Shown here: piece after piece, positions 34,270 through 43,906 of the stretch
How positions within the stretch are numbered: the stretch's first letter is position 1
How the letters are laid out: every line of letters starts with the position of its first letter
IMG/VR virus record: IMGVR_UViG_3300017917_003580
Coordinates: 1 to 50,660 of that record
Strand: one strand, 5' to 3'
Source of the DNA: a virus
Length of the DNA: 50,660 bases
Translations under genes and position numbers: made by a program
The notes under the pieces: model-generated
The model's input: only the letters and a program-made list of their open reading frames with translations
The model's database searches: none
Told to the model about the DNA's origin: nothing

Positions 34270-34300
34270 AAAAACCCGTTATACATATAAATATAACGGG
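34270..34300 (-). terminator. Hairpin terminator with promoter-like motif in its loop
   Basis: The minus strand reads CCCGTTATA, then an eight-base loop, then TATAACGGG and five T. The arms are 34292-34300 and 34275-34283, a 9-bp perfect stem. The ATATTTAT element (34287-34294) overlaps the inner stem and loop. It lies 7 bases before the next ATG at 34263, so the same 31 bases can end one transcript and start the next. Confidence 0.85.
34287..34294 (-). promoter_or_regulatory. ATATTTAT-type element inside a terminator loop
   Basis: The minus strand reads TATATTTATATGTATAACGG, 24 bases before the ATG at 34263. It fits the consensus first half; the TAAA half is missing because the hairpin constrains the sequence. 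Confidence 0.4.
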
Positions 34301-34319
34301 CTCAAATTACTGATGATTA

Positions 34320-35624
34320 TTAGTAATCTAATTTAACTCTAATCAATGCTTCTCGTTGGAATGATTTCAATAATGGTTTAGAAAGTTTTGCAACTGCTAA
34401 TAATTCTTGTGAATCATTATATAAACCAACTGTTGTGATATATGTTTTAGGATCTCCAATAAATGTTGACTGTGCTATTTGTCCAACACTTCCTGTAACA
34501 TATGAAGGATTATTAGAAAAATTATATTCTGCATTTTTTACCCTTACAAAATAATGTGTACTTGTTACTTTTTCTGAATTACGTGCTAAGAAACCATATG
34601 GATCTGAAGTTGATAGATTTGTTACTAATGCAGATCCAGAAACTGAATGGAAAAGTGCAAAATGATTATTCCCTTCTGAACTAGAGCCTGTATTAGTTTG
34701 GAAATTTAATTGTTGATCTAACATCTTACCATCCAATATCAAAGTACCATAATCCGGATAAGCTAATCCATAATATACAGGCGCCGATGGATTAAATACA
34801 CCTCCATTTATCGATCCTGATACAATATTATAAATTTTACCAGAATCGCCAACTGTTGCTGATGAAATAGATGAATCATCGATAAGTGTAATTACTGATG
34901 AACCTGTTACAGAAACACTACCTGTTGCATTTGTAGGACGCGAGCTAGATATTGTTAATAACGGTAATTCCCAATTGCCGGCATCTAAACGTTCTTTTAA
35001 TCTGTTACGTTTAAAATTAACAACATAAATATAATCAGTACTTCCAGAACCAGCTGTTGTAAAACGAGTATCAGTCGGAGAAAGTAAAAGTTGACGGTAT
35101 TGAGAATAAATTGCTTTACTAGGAGAATCATTAAGTTGACCTTGTGAATCAGACCCACTACCTAATGCATGGCCGAATGCTAATGAAAATTGAACTGCAG
35201 AACCGGTTTCTGTAGTAGCTTTATGATATACGTCAACATAATAACGACGTTGTGATGTAGTTTGAGTTGAAGATGTAAAATAAGTTTCTAAACTTGCTAC
35301 ATTATCAGACCATAACCCAGCAGTAACAACTTCTGTTTGATTTGAAATAATATCATTAGCAACATCAAATTTTGTATATGTTCTACCATTACGAGCTAAT
35401 ATCTGCGTTTGTTGTCGTTCTGCAACAATTTGATTAGCAAGTTGTTGAGCTAATTGTTGTACTTGTGCTGTGATCGGACCTATCGACGGCGGAGTAGGAG
35501 TAGGTGGTAAAAGATTAGCCAATTGTTCTGTCGCCACAGATGTTTGGGTTATTCCTGTACTTCGTCCGGTTCTTTGGCCTTGTTGACCATGTCGTGGTTG
35601 TTGTTTTAATTTCGTATAATTCAT
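34320..35624 (-). CDS. Virion structural protein sharing a C-terminal module with its neighbour
   Basis: The 434-residue protein has a Gln-rich helical N-terminal region (about 40-75: LAQQLANQIVAERQQTQIL) that could trimerise. A beta-rich domain with LSFAFGHALGSGSD-type and YIYVVNFKRNRLKERLDAG segments follows. Its final 45 residues (KTYITTVGLYNDSQELLAVA...ALIRVKLDY) resemble the end of the LamG protein next door. RNRLKERLD...PLLTI is a pattern I associate with uncharacterised tail proteins of aquatic T4-like phages. The start follows an A-rich GGTTAAAAAAATG; the stop lies 20 bases before the terminator. Inferred role: baseplate or tail appendage. Confidence 0.65.
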   Translation of the reverse strand: MNYTKLKQQPRHGQQGQRTGRSTGITQTSVATEQLANLLPPTPTPPSIGPITAQVQQLAQQLANQIVAERQQTQILARNGRTYTKFDVANDIISNQTEVVTAGLWSDNVASLETYFTSSTQTTSQRRYYVDVYHKATTETGSAVQFSLAFGHALGSGSDSQGQLNDSPSKAIYSQYRQLLLSPTDTRFTTAGSGSTDYIYVVNFKRNRLKERLDAGNWELPLLTISSSRPTNATGSVSVTGSSVITLIDDSSISSATVGDSGKIYNIVSGSINGGVFNPSAPVYYGLAYPDYGTLILDGKMLDQQLNFQTNTGSSSEGNNHFALFHSVSGSALVTNLSTSDPYGFLARNSEKVTSTHYFVRVKNAEYNFSNNPSYVTGSVGQIAQSTFIGDPKTYITTVGLYNDSQELLAVAKLSKPLLKSFQREALIRVKLDY

Positions 35625-35636
35625 TTTTTTAACCTA

Positions 35637-36287
35637 TTATATAGTTGCTGTAGTTGCTTTTTTAACAGTTACATTAATAGTTACACTACCACCTGTTTCA
35701 TTACCAATTACTGTAATTGTTGCGGTTTTGTCTTCAATCATTTGTGTTTTAGCAACAATACGGAATTCAAATCCTGCTACTGCTACACTTTGTGCATCTT
35801 CATTATCTCCAATAAAACGTGGTGTTGTTGGAAGTGTTGAATTTTGCAATGCTCGAGTAACTTGAATATCACAAACAGTGGAATCTGATAAAATTGCAGT
35901 ATAACCTAAATTAGCATTTCCACCTTGGAAATTACTTGTATTAGGAGCAATAACGGAACTATCTCCCGGAGCAGCTAATGTAATTGCGGTATTACCTACC
36001 GTAACTACCGGTATATTGGTTGATTGTTTTGGTAATGTAATTAATTTGTATTTTAATGCTTGAGTTTCATCTGGAATTGCTTCTGTGATAGGCATATTTT
36101 CGATGATAGTACCATAATAATCTGTTCCTAATGGATGATCTGGATTCCATAATGAATAATCAATTTCATCATCACCTAATGCAAATTGTGTAATTTGAAA
36201 TGCATTACCACCTTTTGCAAGTAATTCTCGACCTTTTAATGTTAGAATTGCGTCGATCGTAACGCTAGAATTATCTAAGTATCCCAT
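35637..36287 (-). CDS. Tail/baseplate-associated protein, unknown family
   Basis: The 216-residue protein opens with MGYLDNSSVTIDAILTLKGR, then ELLAKGGNAFQITQFALGDDEIDY. This N-terminal region resembles a widespread but uncharacterised tail protein of aquatic T4-like phages. The C-terminal half is beta-rich with an Ig-like strand pattern ending TITVIGNETGGSVTINVTVK. No enzymatic motif or membrane segment is present. It lies between two large structural genes; the candidate late promoter at 36309-36316 is 22 bases before the ATG. AAGG precedes the ATG. Inferred role: connector or peripheral baseplate protein. Confidence 0.6.
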   Translation of the reverse strand: MGYLDNSSVTIDAILTLKGRELLAKGGNAFQITQFALGDDEIDYSLWNPDHPLGTDYYGTIIENMPITEAIPDETQALKYKLITLPKQSTNIPVVTVGNTAITLAAPGDSSVIAPNTSNFQGGNANLGYTAILSDSTVCDIQVTRALQNSTLPTTPRFIGDNEDAQSVAVAGFEFRIVAKTQMIEDKTATITVIGNETGGSVTINVTVKKATTATI

Positions 36288-36308
36288 AATGTTTTAACCT
36301 TATTTTAT

Positions 36309-36316
36309 ATAAATAT
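36309..36316 (-). promoter_or_regulatory. ATATTTAT-type candidate late promoter
   Basis: The minus strand reads ATATTTATATAAAATAAGGT, 21 bases before the ATG at 36287. Confidence 0.5.
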
Positions 36317-36330
36317 ACGCGTTATAAAAA

Positions 36331-39300
36331 TTATACCAATACAAAACTTCCTTGTTCGCCATTGTTTTGATATATTAATTGATTTGGATTTGCTGTTCTC
36401 CATTCAACAACCGGTCCGCCATCTGTTGTTTGGGTTGATGCAATATTAAATCCTGGAGATGTGAGTTTTGCACCTGAATATCTTTGATTATCAATACCTG
36501 TTGGTAAATAATCACTAAACTGCGAAGCTGTATAACTAGCCGTAGTATTTAGTATTATTTTATATTTAGTAAATTCAGATTTTGTACTACCTGTTATTGC
36601 GGGACATAAACCTTCACTACGCCAATATGGTGTTGATGCAGTAATATATATACTACCAGATCTAATTAAATATTCATATGAATAAGTAGTGCTATCATAT
36701 TTTTTAGCTTGAGATGCCGTTAAATACATTTGCCATTGATCATCATCTTGCGCGGATATAGTTAATACATTTCCATCTATTGAACCTAAGTATTGCAAAT
36801 AATCACCAGATGCTGTAGGATGGGTCTCTTCAATTAATGCATAATATGTAGAATCAAAACGTTTTATTTGCGGAAGTATTGTATCTTTGCTACGTTCTAA
36901 AACATTCGGTTGAATTAAAATACCTGTAAGTTTATCAACACGAGCTGGAAGTAGTTGCTCCAATTGTTTAAAAAAAGATAAATCAAACAATGTAAAGATT
37001 TTAATATAAGCATTAATGTCATTTTTATCAGCATATTTTTTCCAATATCCTTGTGCTGCTTGAATCAATCTAGGATATGATTTTTCTTCTGTTTCCCCTG
37101 GATCGCCAATATATTGATCTAAATCAGTAAAGCCTAATTGTGCAATGATATCTTCATCAATCATTGTTTGTGGAGAAAAATATACTCCTAATTTTTTACT
37201 GTCTAATGGCGCTTTATCAAATTGACTACGTTCGGCTCTAGTTTTAACATCTAATGTACCTACTAAATCATTTGATTCAATACGTATTTTATTATCATCA
37301 AATGTTCCGGCACCTAATGATATTGCATCATAATAATATGTTTCTTCATATGAGTCATATGGTGTCGTTAACGTCCATCCCGTAAATGATGCAGATATGT
37401 TAGATGATGCAGGTTGAACTCCTGGTAAACTTCCTGTTAATGAATGATTTATTTTTTGTGTTAATGGCAATCTAAATACTAATTCATTATATGCATCTAC
37501 ATTACCATCATATGCACCTGGTGCTTTCACGTGATTATTAAATGCAGAATCATTTAAACTAGATGTCCACAAACGAAGTTCTTGTAATTGACCTACGAAT
37601 CTACTGCCACCAATTGTTCCACCTAACGTTAACGTCCCAGAAGAAGCAAAAGATGCTGTTGTTGAAGCAGAAACTGCCGCAACAATTTTTCCATATTTAG
37701 ATTTTTTAGTTATTAGATCTAAATTAGTTCCATTTGTTTGTAATATCGTTGTTAACCATTCATCATTATAAATTTCAATTGCAGCAGAACTAGTACCATT
37801 AATTTGCATAGTACCTTTATTACCGCTAGTAAAATCAATTGTTACTGTGTTTGAGCCTACTGTAAACAAATTCATTGTATTAGGGATAAATGGATTTGCT
37901 ACAATATCATCTGTTCGGAAACGCAGTTCAACTGCACCTATAGGCTGATTATAATTTACTGTTACAGTACCAGCTGCACTACTACTTAAATCTAACGCAT
38001 AATCAAAATTTAATTTTTCATATACTGGTGCTCTTTCTAATCTAGGTCCGCCATATTCATTAATTGATATCATTGATTGCGGAATTCCATAACATGATAA
38101 TAATGCCTGAACGCTTCTCTTCGTACCTTTAGATTTTAGAAGTAATGGTAAATTATTTACAATTCTTCTCCAAATTGAGTATGTTCTATCTTTAGCAGAC
38201 ATCGATGTGCCATTAATAGAATTTGATCCAGTTTGTGGAGTTCCTGTTTCCGTAGTTCCTAATACATATGACCACAATTCTTCTTGTTGATTGCCATCTA
38301 TCAAATTCCAACCAAACTGTTTTGCTACAGAATATAGTAATTCATTCGGCATTCCTAATTTAGGATTTTCTTCACGAGAATGAATCTTTGACATATGATT
38401 AACATAACTATAAACTATATCATAATGATGTCCTAACATATTAACAAATGTTATTAAACCATTATTTGCTTCATCTAATCTAATATATTCTGGTATAGCT
38501 TTAATTAAAGAATTATAATTCAACGAATCATATAATGAAGCTGAATAAAATAAATTATTATACCAAGATGTAAATTGACTACTAGAAATTGGATATAATG
38601 AATATGGATATGTTGATGTTGATTTAGGACTCGGCGTAATATAACTGCCAGTTAATGAAATGATATTCGCAGATTCGTTTGGTATAGGATGCGTATATAA
38701 AACGGATTGAGATTCATAATATAAATACTTTTCAAAACCATCAAATCCGCTTATTAATGTAGTTTTCAGATTGTTATAATCTAATGCATTCGTTGTAGCA
38801 ACTGATCCGGAGATTTGAGATACTATTAAACTTTGAGATGTATAATATTCTAAAAGTTGTAATTTGTATTTATAATTAATTAAACGTTCTGTGGCAGAAC
38901 TATAAAATATAAAATTATTAAAATCAGAGTAATCAATATTTAACTGCATTCCAGATAAACTACCGGAAAAATAATTATCTACAATTTGTTGAGATGTTTG
39001 TGTAGACGAACCTAATAGTTCAGTCCAAGTTTTAAAACCTGTTTCTGATGAAATATTAATTGTAGAATTAGCTTCCCAATTTGGATTAGCTAACTGATTA
39101 AATTGACGTTGAGATATTGTAGGAACAATTGAAACACGATCTATATATGTGTCTTTTTGTTCTTCTACAACCCAACATTTAAAATTTATATCAATATCTG
39201 CAGATAATGGTTCTGCTAATTTAACGTAAAGATATTCACCAATTACGACACTGTTAACAAATAATACGCAGTTATTTCTACTAAAATTTAATAGATAATT

Positions 39301-39831
39301 TTTATAAAATCTATCGGTAGTTTGTTTAACGTTTTGTATGTATGAAGTAATTTGTGTTAAAAACTCTGGATCATCAGCATCAATTGCTCGAAGTCTAATT
39401 TCCGTACGGTCTGGAGAAATTTCATCAATACGTAAATGTTGTAAATCATAACTACCAATTAAATTCTTAAAGAAATTAATAGCAATTCGAAATGTACCAG
39501 CAGTTAATTTTAAACGTTCAAATTCTTTATATAAATCAATAGCTAACGGCTGAGTTTCGAATTGAATTACCGCATTCGTTTGTTTATTTCGATATTCCGG
39601 AATTTTTGTTTTAAGTTGAATGCGATGATTACCAGTAATCCATGTATCGCCTGCATATACATGCATTTCAACACGTTTATCTTCCGTTTGTTTATTTATA
39701 TCAGTGTTAAAATAAATTACTTCTTCTGCATCAAAACTTGCAAATTCTGTTTTACTGCGAGATAAACGTTCTGCAGATATAGAACCAGATGCTATTTGAA
39801 TTTGTTCGATATTTTTGTATTGTGTTAACAT
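36331..39831 (-). CDS. Very large baseplate/tail structural protein
   Basis: At 1166 residues this is the largest gene in the window. The N-terminal 230 residues are beta-rich (EVIYFNTDINKQTEDKRVEM). A long Tyr/Ser/Asn-rich region holds the helix EYIRLDEANNGLITFVNMLG. At about 650-770 there is a LamG-like sandwich ending in VGQLQELRLWTSSLND. The C-terminal part includes LGFTDLDQYIGDPGETEEKS and FDLSFFKQLEQLLPARVD, which looks like a conserved folded module. T4 gp7, a wedge protein, has 1032 residues and follows gp6 as this gene roughly does, so a gp7-like wedge or fibre-attachment role is plausible. I could not recognise a gp7 motif. Confidence 0.65.
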   Translation of the reverse strand: MLTQYKNIEQIQIASGSISAERLSRSKTEFASFDAEEVIYFNTDINKQTEDKRVEMHVYAGDTWITGNHRIQLKTKIPEYRNKQTNAVIQFETQPLAIDLYKEFERLKLTAGTFRIAINFFKNLIGSYDLQHLRIDEISPDRTEIRLRAIDADDPEFLTQITSYIQNVKQTTDRFYKNYLLNFSRNNCVLFVNSVVIGEYLYVKLAEPLSADIDINFKCWVVEEQKDTYIDRVSIVPTISQRQFNQLANPNWEANSTINISSETGFKTWTELLGSSTQTSQQIVDNYFSGSLSGMQLNIDYSDFNNFIFYSSATERLINYKYKLQLLEYYTSQSLIVSQISGSVATTNALDYNNLKTTLISGFDGFEKYLYYESQSVLYTHPIPNESANIISLTGSYITPSPKSTSTYPYSLYPISSSQFTSWYNNLFYSASLYDSLNYNSLIKAIPEYIRLDEANNGLITFVNMLGHHYDIVYSYVNHMSKIHSREENPKLGMPNELLYSVAKQFGWNLIDGNQQEELWSYVLGTTETGTPQTGSNSINGTSMSAKDRTYSIWRRIVNNLPLLLKSKGTKRSVQALLSCYGIPQSMISINEYGGPRLERAPVYEKLNFDYALDLSSSAAGTVTVNYNQPIGAVELRFRTDDIVANPFIPNTMNLFTVGSNTVTIDFTSGNKGTMQINGTSSAAIEIYNDEWLTTILQTNGTNLDLITKKSKYGKIVAAVSASTTASFASSGTLTLGGTIGGSRFVGQLQELRLWTSSLNDSAFNNHVKAPGAYDGNVDAYNELVFRLPLTQKINHSLTGSLPGVQPASSNISASFTGWTLTTPYDSYEETYYYDAISLGAGTFDDNKIRIESNDLVGTLDVKTRAERSQFDKAPLDSKKLGVYFSPQTMIDEDIIAQLGFTDLDQYIGDPGETEEKSYPRLIQAAQGYWKKYADKNDINAYIKIFTLFDLSFFKQLEQLLPARVDKLTGILIQPNVLERSKDTILPQIKRFDSTYYALIEETHPTASGDYLQYLGSIDGNVLTISAQDDDQWQMYLTASQAKKYDSTTYSYEYLIRSGSIYITASTPYWRSEGLCPAITGSTKSEFTKYKIILNTTASYTASQFSDYLPTGIDNQRYSGAKLTSPGFNIASTQTTDGGPVVEWRTANPNQLIYQNNGEQGSFVLV

Positions 39832-39845
39832 TAATTTTTTAACTT

Positions 39846-40862
39846 TTATGTAAATATAAATTCATCTGATCCCGGGATTTTTTTACCAATCTCAGTTACA
39901 ATTTCATTAAATGAAGCATCAAATGTAACAGAACTTAAAGTTACTTCTTCGCCACCCCCTTGTATATTATATACGCCAGATTTGTTGTCAATTCCAAATA
40001 ATGGCGGAGATGATGGTATATCAACTGCTTCAATTTTCCAATAAGCTTTATCATTCAATGAATACGCCGGATTGCCAGAAACAACATTTACAACGAAATA
40101 ATCGTCTTCAACTAAATCATCAGCATTTAATATGAATTCCATTCCTAAGATAGGATATGCACTTGTTTGTGTTGATATTGTATTTATTTGTGGTACAGGA
40201 AATGATGCCGGTCTATAAGATTTGATATTATCTCGATTAAGTCGTAATACAAACCCCGTAGTTAGCGATGTATTATCTCCAACGTATTGTGTTTGAATAG
40301 TAAATTTTAAAGTTTTATTTTGTTGTCGTAATGAATCAATTACATCTTTTGTTAATGTATATGCATTAAATCTAGGCTGATTATCTCCCGTAAACGGAAG
40401 TTCTCTAAATCCTTTTGATACAAAACCTGTATTATAAAACCATGTACTATCATATGATGTATTAATACGATCCCATGGTGTTGGCTGATTCTTATCATCA
40501 ACGCCAACTGGCAGTTTTAATTCAGTATTAACGTTGCTAATTGTATCTAATTCTGGTATTGTTAAATCAACATCAACTTCTGTATCATCAATAACACGTA
40601 CTGTTGCAGGAAATTTAAAATATTGAAATTGTGTATCTAAAACTTTTAAAACTGAATTAAGATTTATACGAGTTGCAATCGGTTCAATTATAAGAAGCGG
40701 ATTTGTTGTTGAATCCTCCTGTAATTGTATGTTTCCGGCTTCATCTCTCGGAACAATGTTCGTATCATTAGATGTTACAGTTAGGTTACCTTGGTATTTT
40801 GCTACCAGTTGAAGTTGAATTGGATCTCGTAATTTAGGGTTTAATCGTATTGGTGTTGACAT
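39846..40862 (-). CDS. Virion protein of unknown family after the DNRLRE-like protein
   Basis: The 338-residue protein begins MSTPIRLNPKLRDPIQLQLV and is mostly beta-structured, with two long Asp/Asn/Thr-rich segments. Phrases such as FYNTGFVSKGFRELPFTGDN and YFVVNVVSGNPAYSLNDKAY fit a phage structural protein, but I do not recognise a named family. Its start overlaps the preceding stop as TAATG, so it is translationally coupled to it. No cysteine, signal or membrane segment is seen. Position between gp6 and the largest baseplate protein suggests a wedge component. Confidence 0.6.
   Translation of the reverse strand: MSTPIRLNPKLRDPIQLQLVAKYQGNLTVTSNDTNIVPRDEAGNIQLQEDSTTNPLLIIEPIATRINLNSVLKVLDTQFQYFKFPATVRVIDDTEVDVDLTIPELDTISNVNTELKLPVGVDDKNQPTPWDRINTSYDSTWFYNTGFVSKGFRELPFTGDNQPRFNAYTLTKDVIDSLRQQNKTLKFTIQTQYVGDNTSLTTGFVLRLNRDNIKSYRPASFPVPQINTISTQTSAYPILGMEFILNADDLVEDDYFVVNVVSGNPAYSLNDKAYWKIEAVDIPSSPPLFGIDNKSGVYNIQGGGEEVTLSSVTFDASFNEIVTEIGKKIPGSDEFIFT
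39850..39857 (-). promoter_or_regulatory. Variant ATATTTAC element before the large baseplate gene
   Basis: The minus strand reads ATATTTACATAAAAGTTAAA, within the last codons of the upstream gene and 19 bases before the ATG at 39831. It has one mismatch to the consensus. Confidence 0.35.
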
Positions 40863-41995
40863 TATCTAACTACTTTAAAATATACATCGTCATCTACATA
40901 CTGTTCTGTAAATCCATCTTTGATTTTGAATTGTAAACGATAATATCGTTCCGGCATAAATCCGTTCATATCAATATAAATGTAATTACTAGTATTATCA
41001 CAACTTACTTTAGTATAAATATCATCATACGGAATTATGGTTTCATCTGTAGCTGCATCTAATATTGTATAAAATGTATTCGCCGGCAATCGTTTAACAG
41101 TCTGCGTTGGAAACAAATTTGTAGGCGATTTTTGAGGATATTTGTCTCGTGCATAAACACGTAATTTAATAATTTCAGTATCTCGATACTCTGATTTTAA
41201 TTTAGTAAATACGGTATATGATTCTAAATCAACTGCCGATAATGATGATGAATACGTAGTATCATTCCAATACATTGTTAGTTTAGGAACATATATTGTA
41301 TGAGTTTCTTTACTAAAAAAGTCAATATAACCAGTTACTGCATTATTTAATTCATCTGCATCTGAAAATTTAAGAATAAATCCATTATTATCAATCGATT
41401 GACTGTTACTGCCGCTAATCCATTTTAAAACTAAATTAGAAACATCTAATGTTAAATCAGTTGTTTGATATGAATATGCATATGAACTAGAAAATGAAGT
41501 GCTACCGGTACTATATAACCAACTGCCACCTGCACCTGAACCTGAAACTCGTATGCCGGAGGTTCCCAAATCAATTTGTTGTGAACTAGATATCCATAAA
41601 GATCCAGACTGTGAATCTAGAGACCAAGAAGTATATGGAGTTGCCCATTGCACTCCATTTGAAACTATAGGATTAGATGATAAATAACCTGTACCATTAA
41701 TCCATGGTTGTGCTAACATTTTAGCTTCTAATGTATATTCTGCCGGTAAATTCTTCGCTGTACTAGTATAAAGTTGTAATATAAATTTACATGTATTTAC
41801 ATTAAGTGAATATTTAGAAACTACATCCGTAATTTCTGACATATCAAATTTAACTAAAGCTCTAGATTTCTGTAACGTTTCTCCATCCGTACTTAAACGT
41901 TTTCCTATTTCTAAAATTTCATCTAGTCCGGTATTAGTTGTTTCTAAGCTTTCATATACAGTAGCATCTGATTCAGCGTAAAATATTCTAAACAT
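40862..41995 (-). CDS. Structural protein with DNRLRE-like carbohydrate-binding fold
   Basis: The 377-residue protein has an N-terminal half with the pattern of DNRLRE-type beta-sandwich domains. It has a leading Asp/Glu-rich strand, SRALVKFDMSEI, the long hydrophobic strand CKFILQLYTS, WINGTGYLSSNP, then LTLDVSNLVLKWISG and NNGFILKFSD. Such domains bind glycans or scaffold surface proteins. The C-terminal half contains IIKLRVYARDKYP and is probably a second beta domain. It follows gp6 and shares its transcript; a candidate late promoter lies at 42010-42017. Domain recognition by eye; role inferred as host-surface or baseplate decoration. Confidence 0.6.
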   Translation of the reverse strand: MFRIFYAESDATVYESLETTNTGLDEILEIGKRLSTDGETLQKSRALVKFDMSEITDVVSKYSLNVNTCKFILQLYTSTAKNLPAEYTLEAKMLAQPWINGTGYLSSNPIVSNGVQWATPYTSWSLDSQSGSLWISSSQQIDLGTSGIRVSGSGAGGSWLYSTGSTSFSSSYAYSYQTTDLTLDVSNLVLKWISGSNSQSIDNNGFILKFSDADELNNAVTGYIDFFSKETHTIYVPKLTMYWNDTTYSSSLSAVDLESYTVFTKLKSEYRDTEIIKLRVYARDKYPQKSPTNLFPTQTVKRLPANTFYTILDAATDETIIPYDDIYTKVSCDNTSNYIYIDMNGFMPERYYRLQFKIKDGFTEQYVDDDVYFKVVR

Positions 41996-42009
41996 AATAT
42001 ACTTTTAGT

Positions 42010-42017
42010 ATAAATAT
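42010..42017 (-). promoter_or_regulatory. ATATTTAT-type candidate late promoter
   Basis: The minus strand reads GAATATTTATACTAAAAGTA, 15 bases before the ATG at 41995. Confidence 0.5.
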
Positions 42018-42024
42018 TCAAAAC

Positions 42025-43905
42025 TTAATAACTTACTACTCGTCCGCGGATATCTTTATTAGGAAACTTAATTTCAAAAATACTAGGATCTAGTGATGGA
42101 TAAATAACACCATTACGTGTTGCAGATTGAAGATCATAAATATTACCAGAATATCCAAAATCAGTATCATATAGATTTAAAAACTTAACTCCTACGACAC
42201 TTTGAACACCCTTTACATTGGCCAATGTTGTTGTTATGTCAGATTTAATTACCGGTTGATTAATTTGCCATTTTGATATATCAAAATAAGATCGTAATGC
42301 ATCTACACATTTTAATAAAATTTCATTACTATTATAATTAGGTAATACGGAAATTTCAAAATCAACTCCAATATTGATAATAAAAGCATCTTTGATATTT
42401 ACTGCATCTGTTAATATGCGATAATATCCTAAATATGTTTTTAAATTTTCTTTAATTGCTTGATTAAGTTGAGTTAATTGTTTAGATTCATTATATCCTA
42501 AAACATACATATTCATTGCTAACGGATTAGCAATTCGATTTTGTTCATATGACTCTTGTGATATTTGATCATCTGGTACAATATATGCTTTTGCAACACT
42601 ACCAAATTTTGCTGGCATTGAATAAGCACGTATAATATAATCTTCTCTAGTAACTAAACGATTTTGCGTTGCAAACGCAGCAAGTGCATTATTTTTAATA
42701 TCTGTACTATTCTCAGCTGATTTAGCTCCAGATGCTGGTTCAGCATTATTTACTGCAACAGTTGTTTTTATAAAATTAACTAATGCACCAGAAGCAGTTG
42801 AATTAATATCATCATCAAATTCAATGAAATCAATATTTGTCATAACGCCTGCAGGAACATTATCAGAAATGCCATTTCCTACTGTATATGTTATGGTTAA
42901 TGTAGTATCTGAAGGTGCTTGTCCGTATGTACGAGTATATAAAAAATTAGCAGGGTCGATATCAACATCTACTGCTCTTCGAAATCCAGCTAAACCATTG
43001 CCTACATTATCTGGATTTGGAACAATTTCTTCATCATTATTATCTGATATTCCTGCCCCAAATTGTAATTCTAAACGATTATCACTACGTAATCTAGTAA
43101 TAAATCTTTTTGCAGTTTTACGTAGTTTTAATAAACTAGGAGCAGAACTTCTATAAGGTGACAGTTCTGGATCATTTTCTAATAAATTAGGAACAGATTC
43201 GAATATCGTATCTTGTGCTAAATATGGAACTTCATACCAATTATCTCCATCCGATTCTTCAACAGAAATAATTTCAATGATATTGTTTTCTGGTAATACA
43301 ATTTTGTCATAAGGTTTTGCAGAACCAAATGTATAAGAATTCGTACGAATCGTTCCAGATACTGCTCGTATTTGTTTTTTTAAAAGATAATATACTGGTA
43401 ATTTTGTTGTATCATTAGTTTCATATATAGTTACTTCTGTTGGATCTATAGATGAAGAAAATGTAAAATCAATAGAATCTAATGTTCTAAATACAGCAGA
43501 CCCATTATTTTGAGAAATACGCATCCCAGGTTTAATACTTAACGCATAATTATAATCTGGTTGAACATTAATCCCGGTACCGATTGCTGGAACTAATTGG
43601 AATACATCTAACGTAACGTATGCCGGAACAACGTTGTTTGCTTTATAACCTAACGTTTTTGCAATATCAAATATATTTTGTCGTTCCTGAGCTTGTTCTA
43701 GTAATGATTCTCTTAAATTAGTATCAGCATAATAACTTAACACGTCTCCTACATATGCAGCCATTTCTATAAACATGGATCCGGGTGATGATTCATTAAA
43801 ATCCGTATATGTATCTGGAAAATATCTTTTTGTAAATTCAATTAAGTTTGCTCGAAATTGATTAAAATCTTTTCCTAGATATGATATATCTTTTTTTGTT
43901 TCCAT
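42025..43905 (-). CDS. gp6: Baseplate wedge protein gp6-like
   Basis: The 626-residue protein begins METKKDISYLGKDFNQFRAN. Its signature lies at about residues 35-95: FNESSPGSMFIEMAAYVGDV, then YYADTNLRESLLEQAQERQN and IAKTLGYKANNVVPA. This is the conserved N-terminal dimerisation region of gp6/gpJ-type wedge proteins. Later, RLVTREDYIIRAYSMPAKFG and a helix with NQAIKENLKTYLGYYRILTD also match gp6 relatives. T4 gp6 has 660 residues. It forms the inner ring of the baseplate and drives wedge joining. The gene follows gp25 with a one-base gap, as in many myoviruses. Confidence 0.9.
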   Translation of the reverse strand: METKKDISYLGKDFNQFRANLIEFTKRYFPDTYTDFNESSPGSMFIEMAAYVGDVLSYYADTNLRESLLEQAQERQNIFDIAKTLGYKANNVVPAYVTLDVFQLVPAIGTGINVQPDYNYALSIKPGMRISQNNGSAVFRTLDSIDFTFSSSIDPTEVTIYETNDTTKLPVYYLLKKQIRAVSGTIRTNSYTFGSAKPYDKIVLPENNIIEIISVEESDGDNWYEVPYLAQDTIFESVPNLLENDPELSPYRSSAPSLLKLRKTAKRFITRLRSDNRLELQFGAGISDNNDEEIVPNPDNVGNGLAGFRRAVDVDIDPANFLYTRTYGQAPSDTTLTITYTVGNGISDNVPAGVMTNIDFIEFDDDINSTASGALVNFIKTTVAVNNAEPASGAKSAENSTDIKNNALAAFATQNRLVTREDYIIRAYSMPAKFGSVAKAYIVPDDQISQESYEQNRIANPLAMNMYVLGYNESKQLTQLNQAIKENLKTYLGYYRILTDAVNIKDAFIINIGVDFEISVLPNYNSNEILLKCVDALRSYFDISKWQINQPVIKSDITTTLANVKGVQSVVGVKFLNLYDTDFGYSGNIYDLQSATRNGVIYPSLDPSIFEIKFPNKDIRGRVVSY

Positions 43906-43906
43906 G

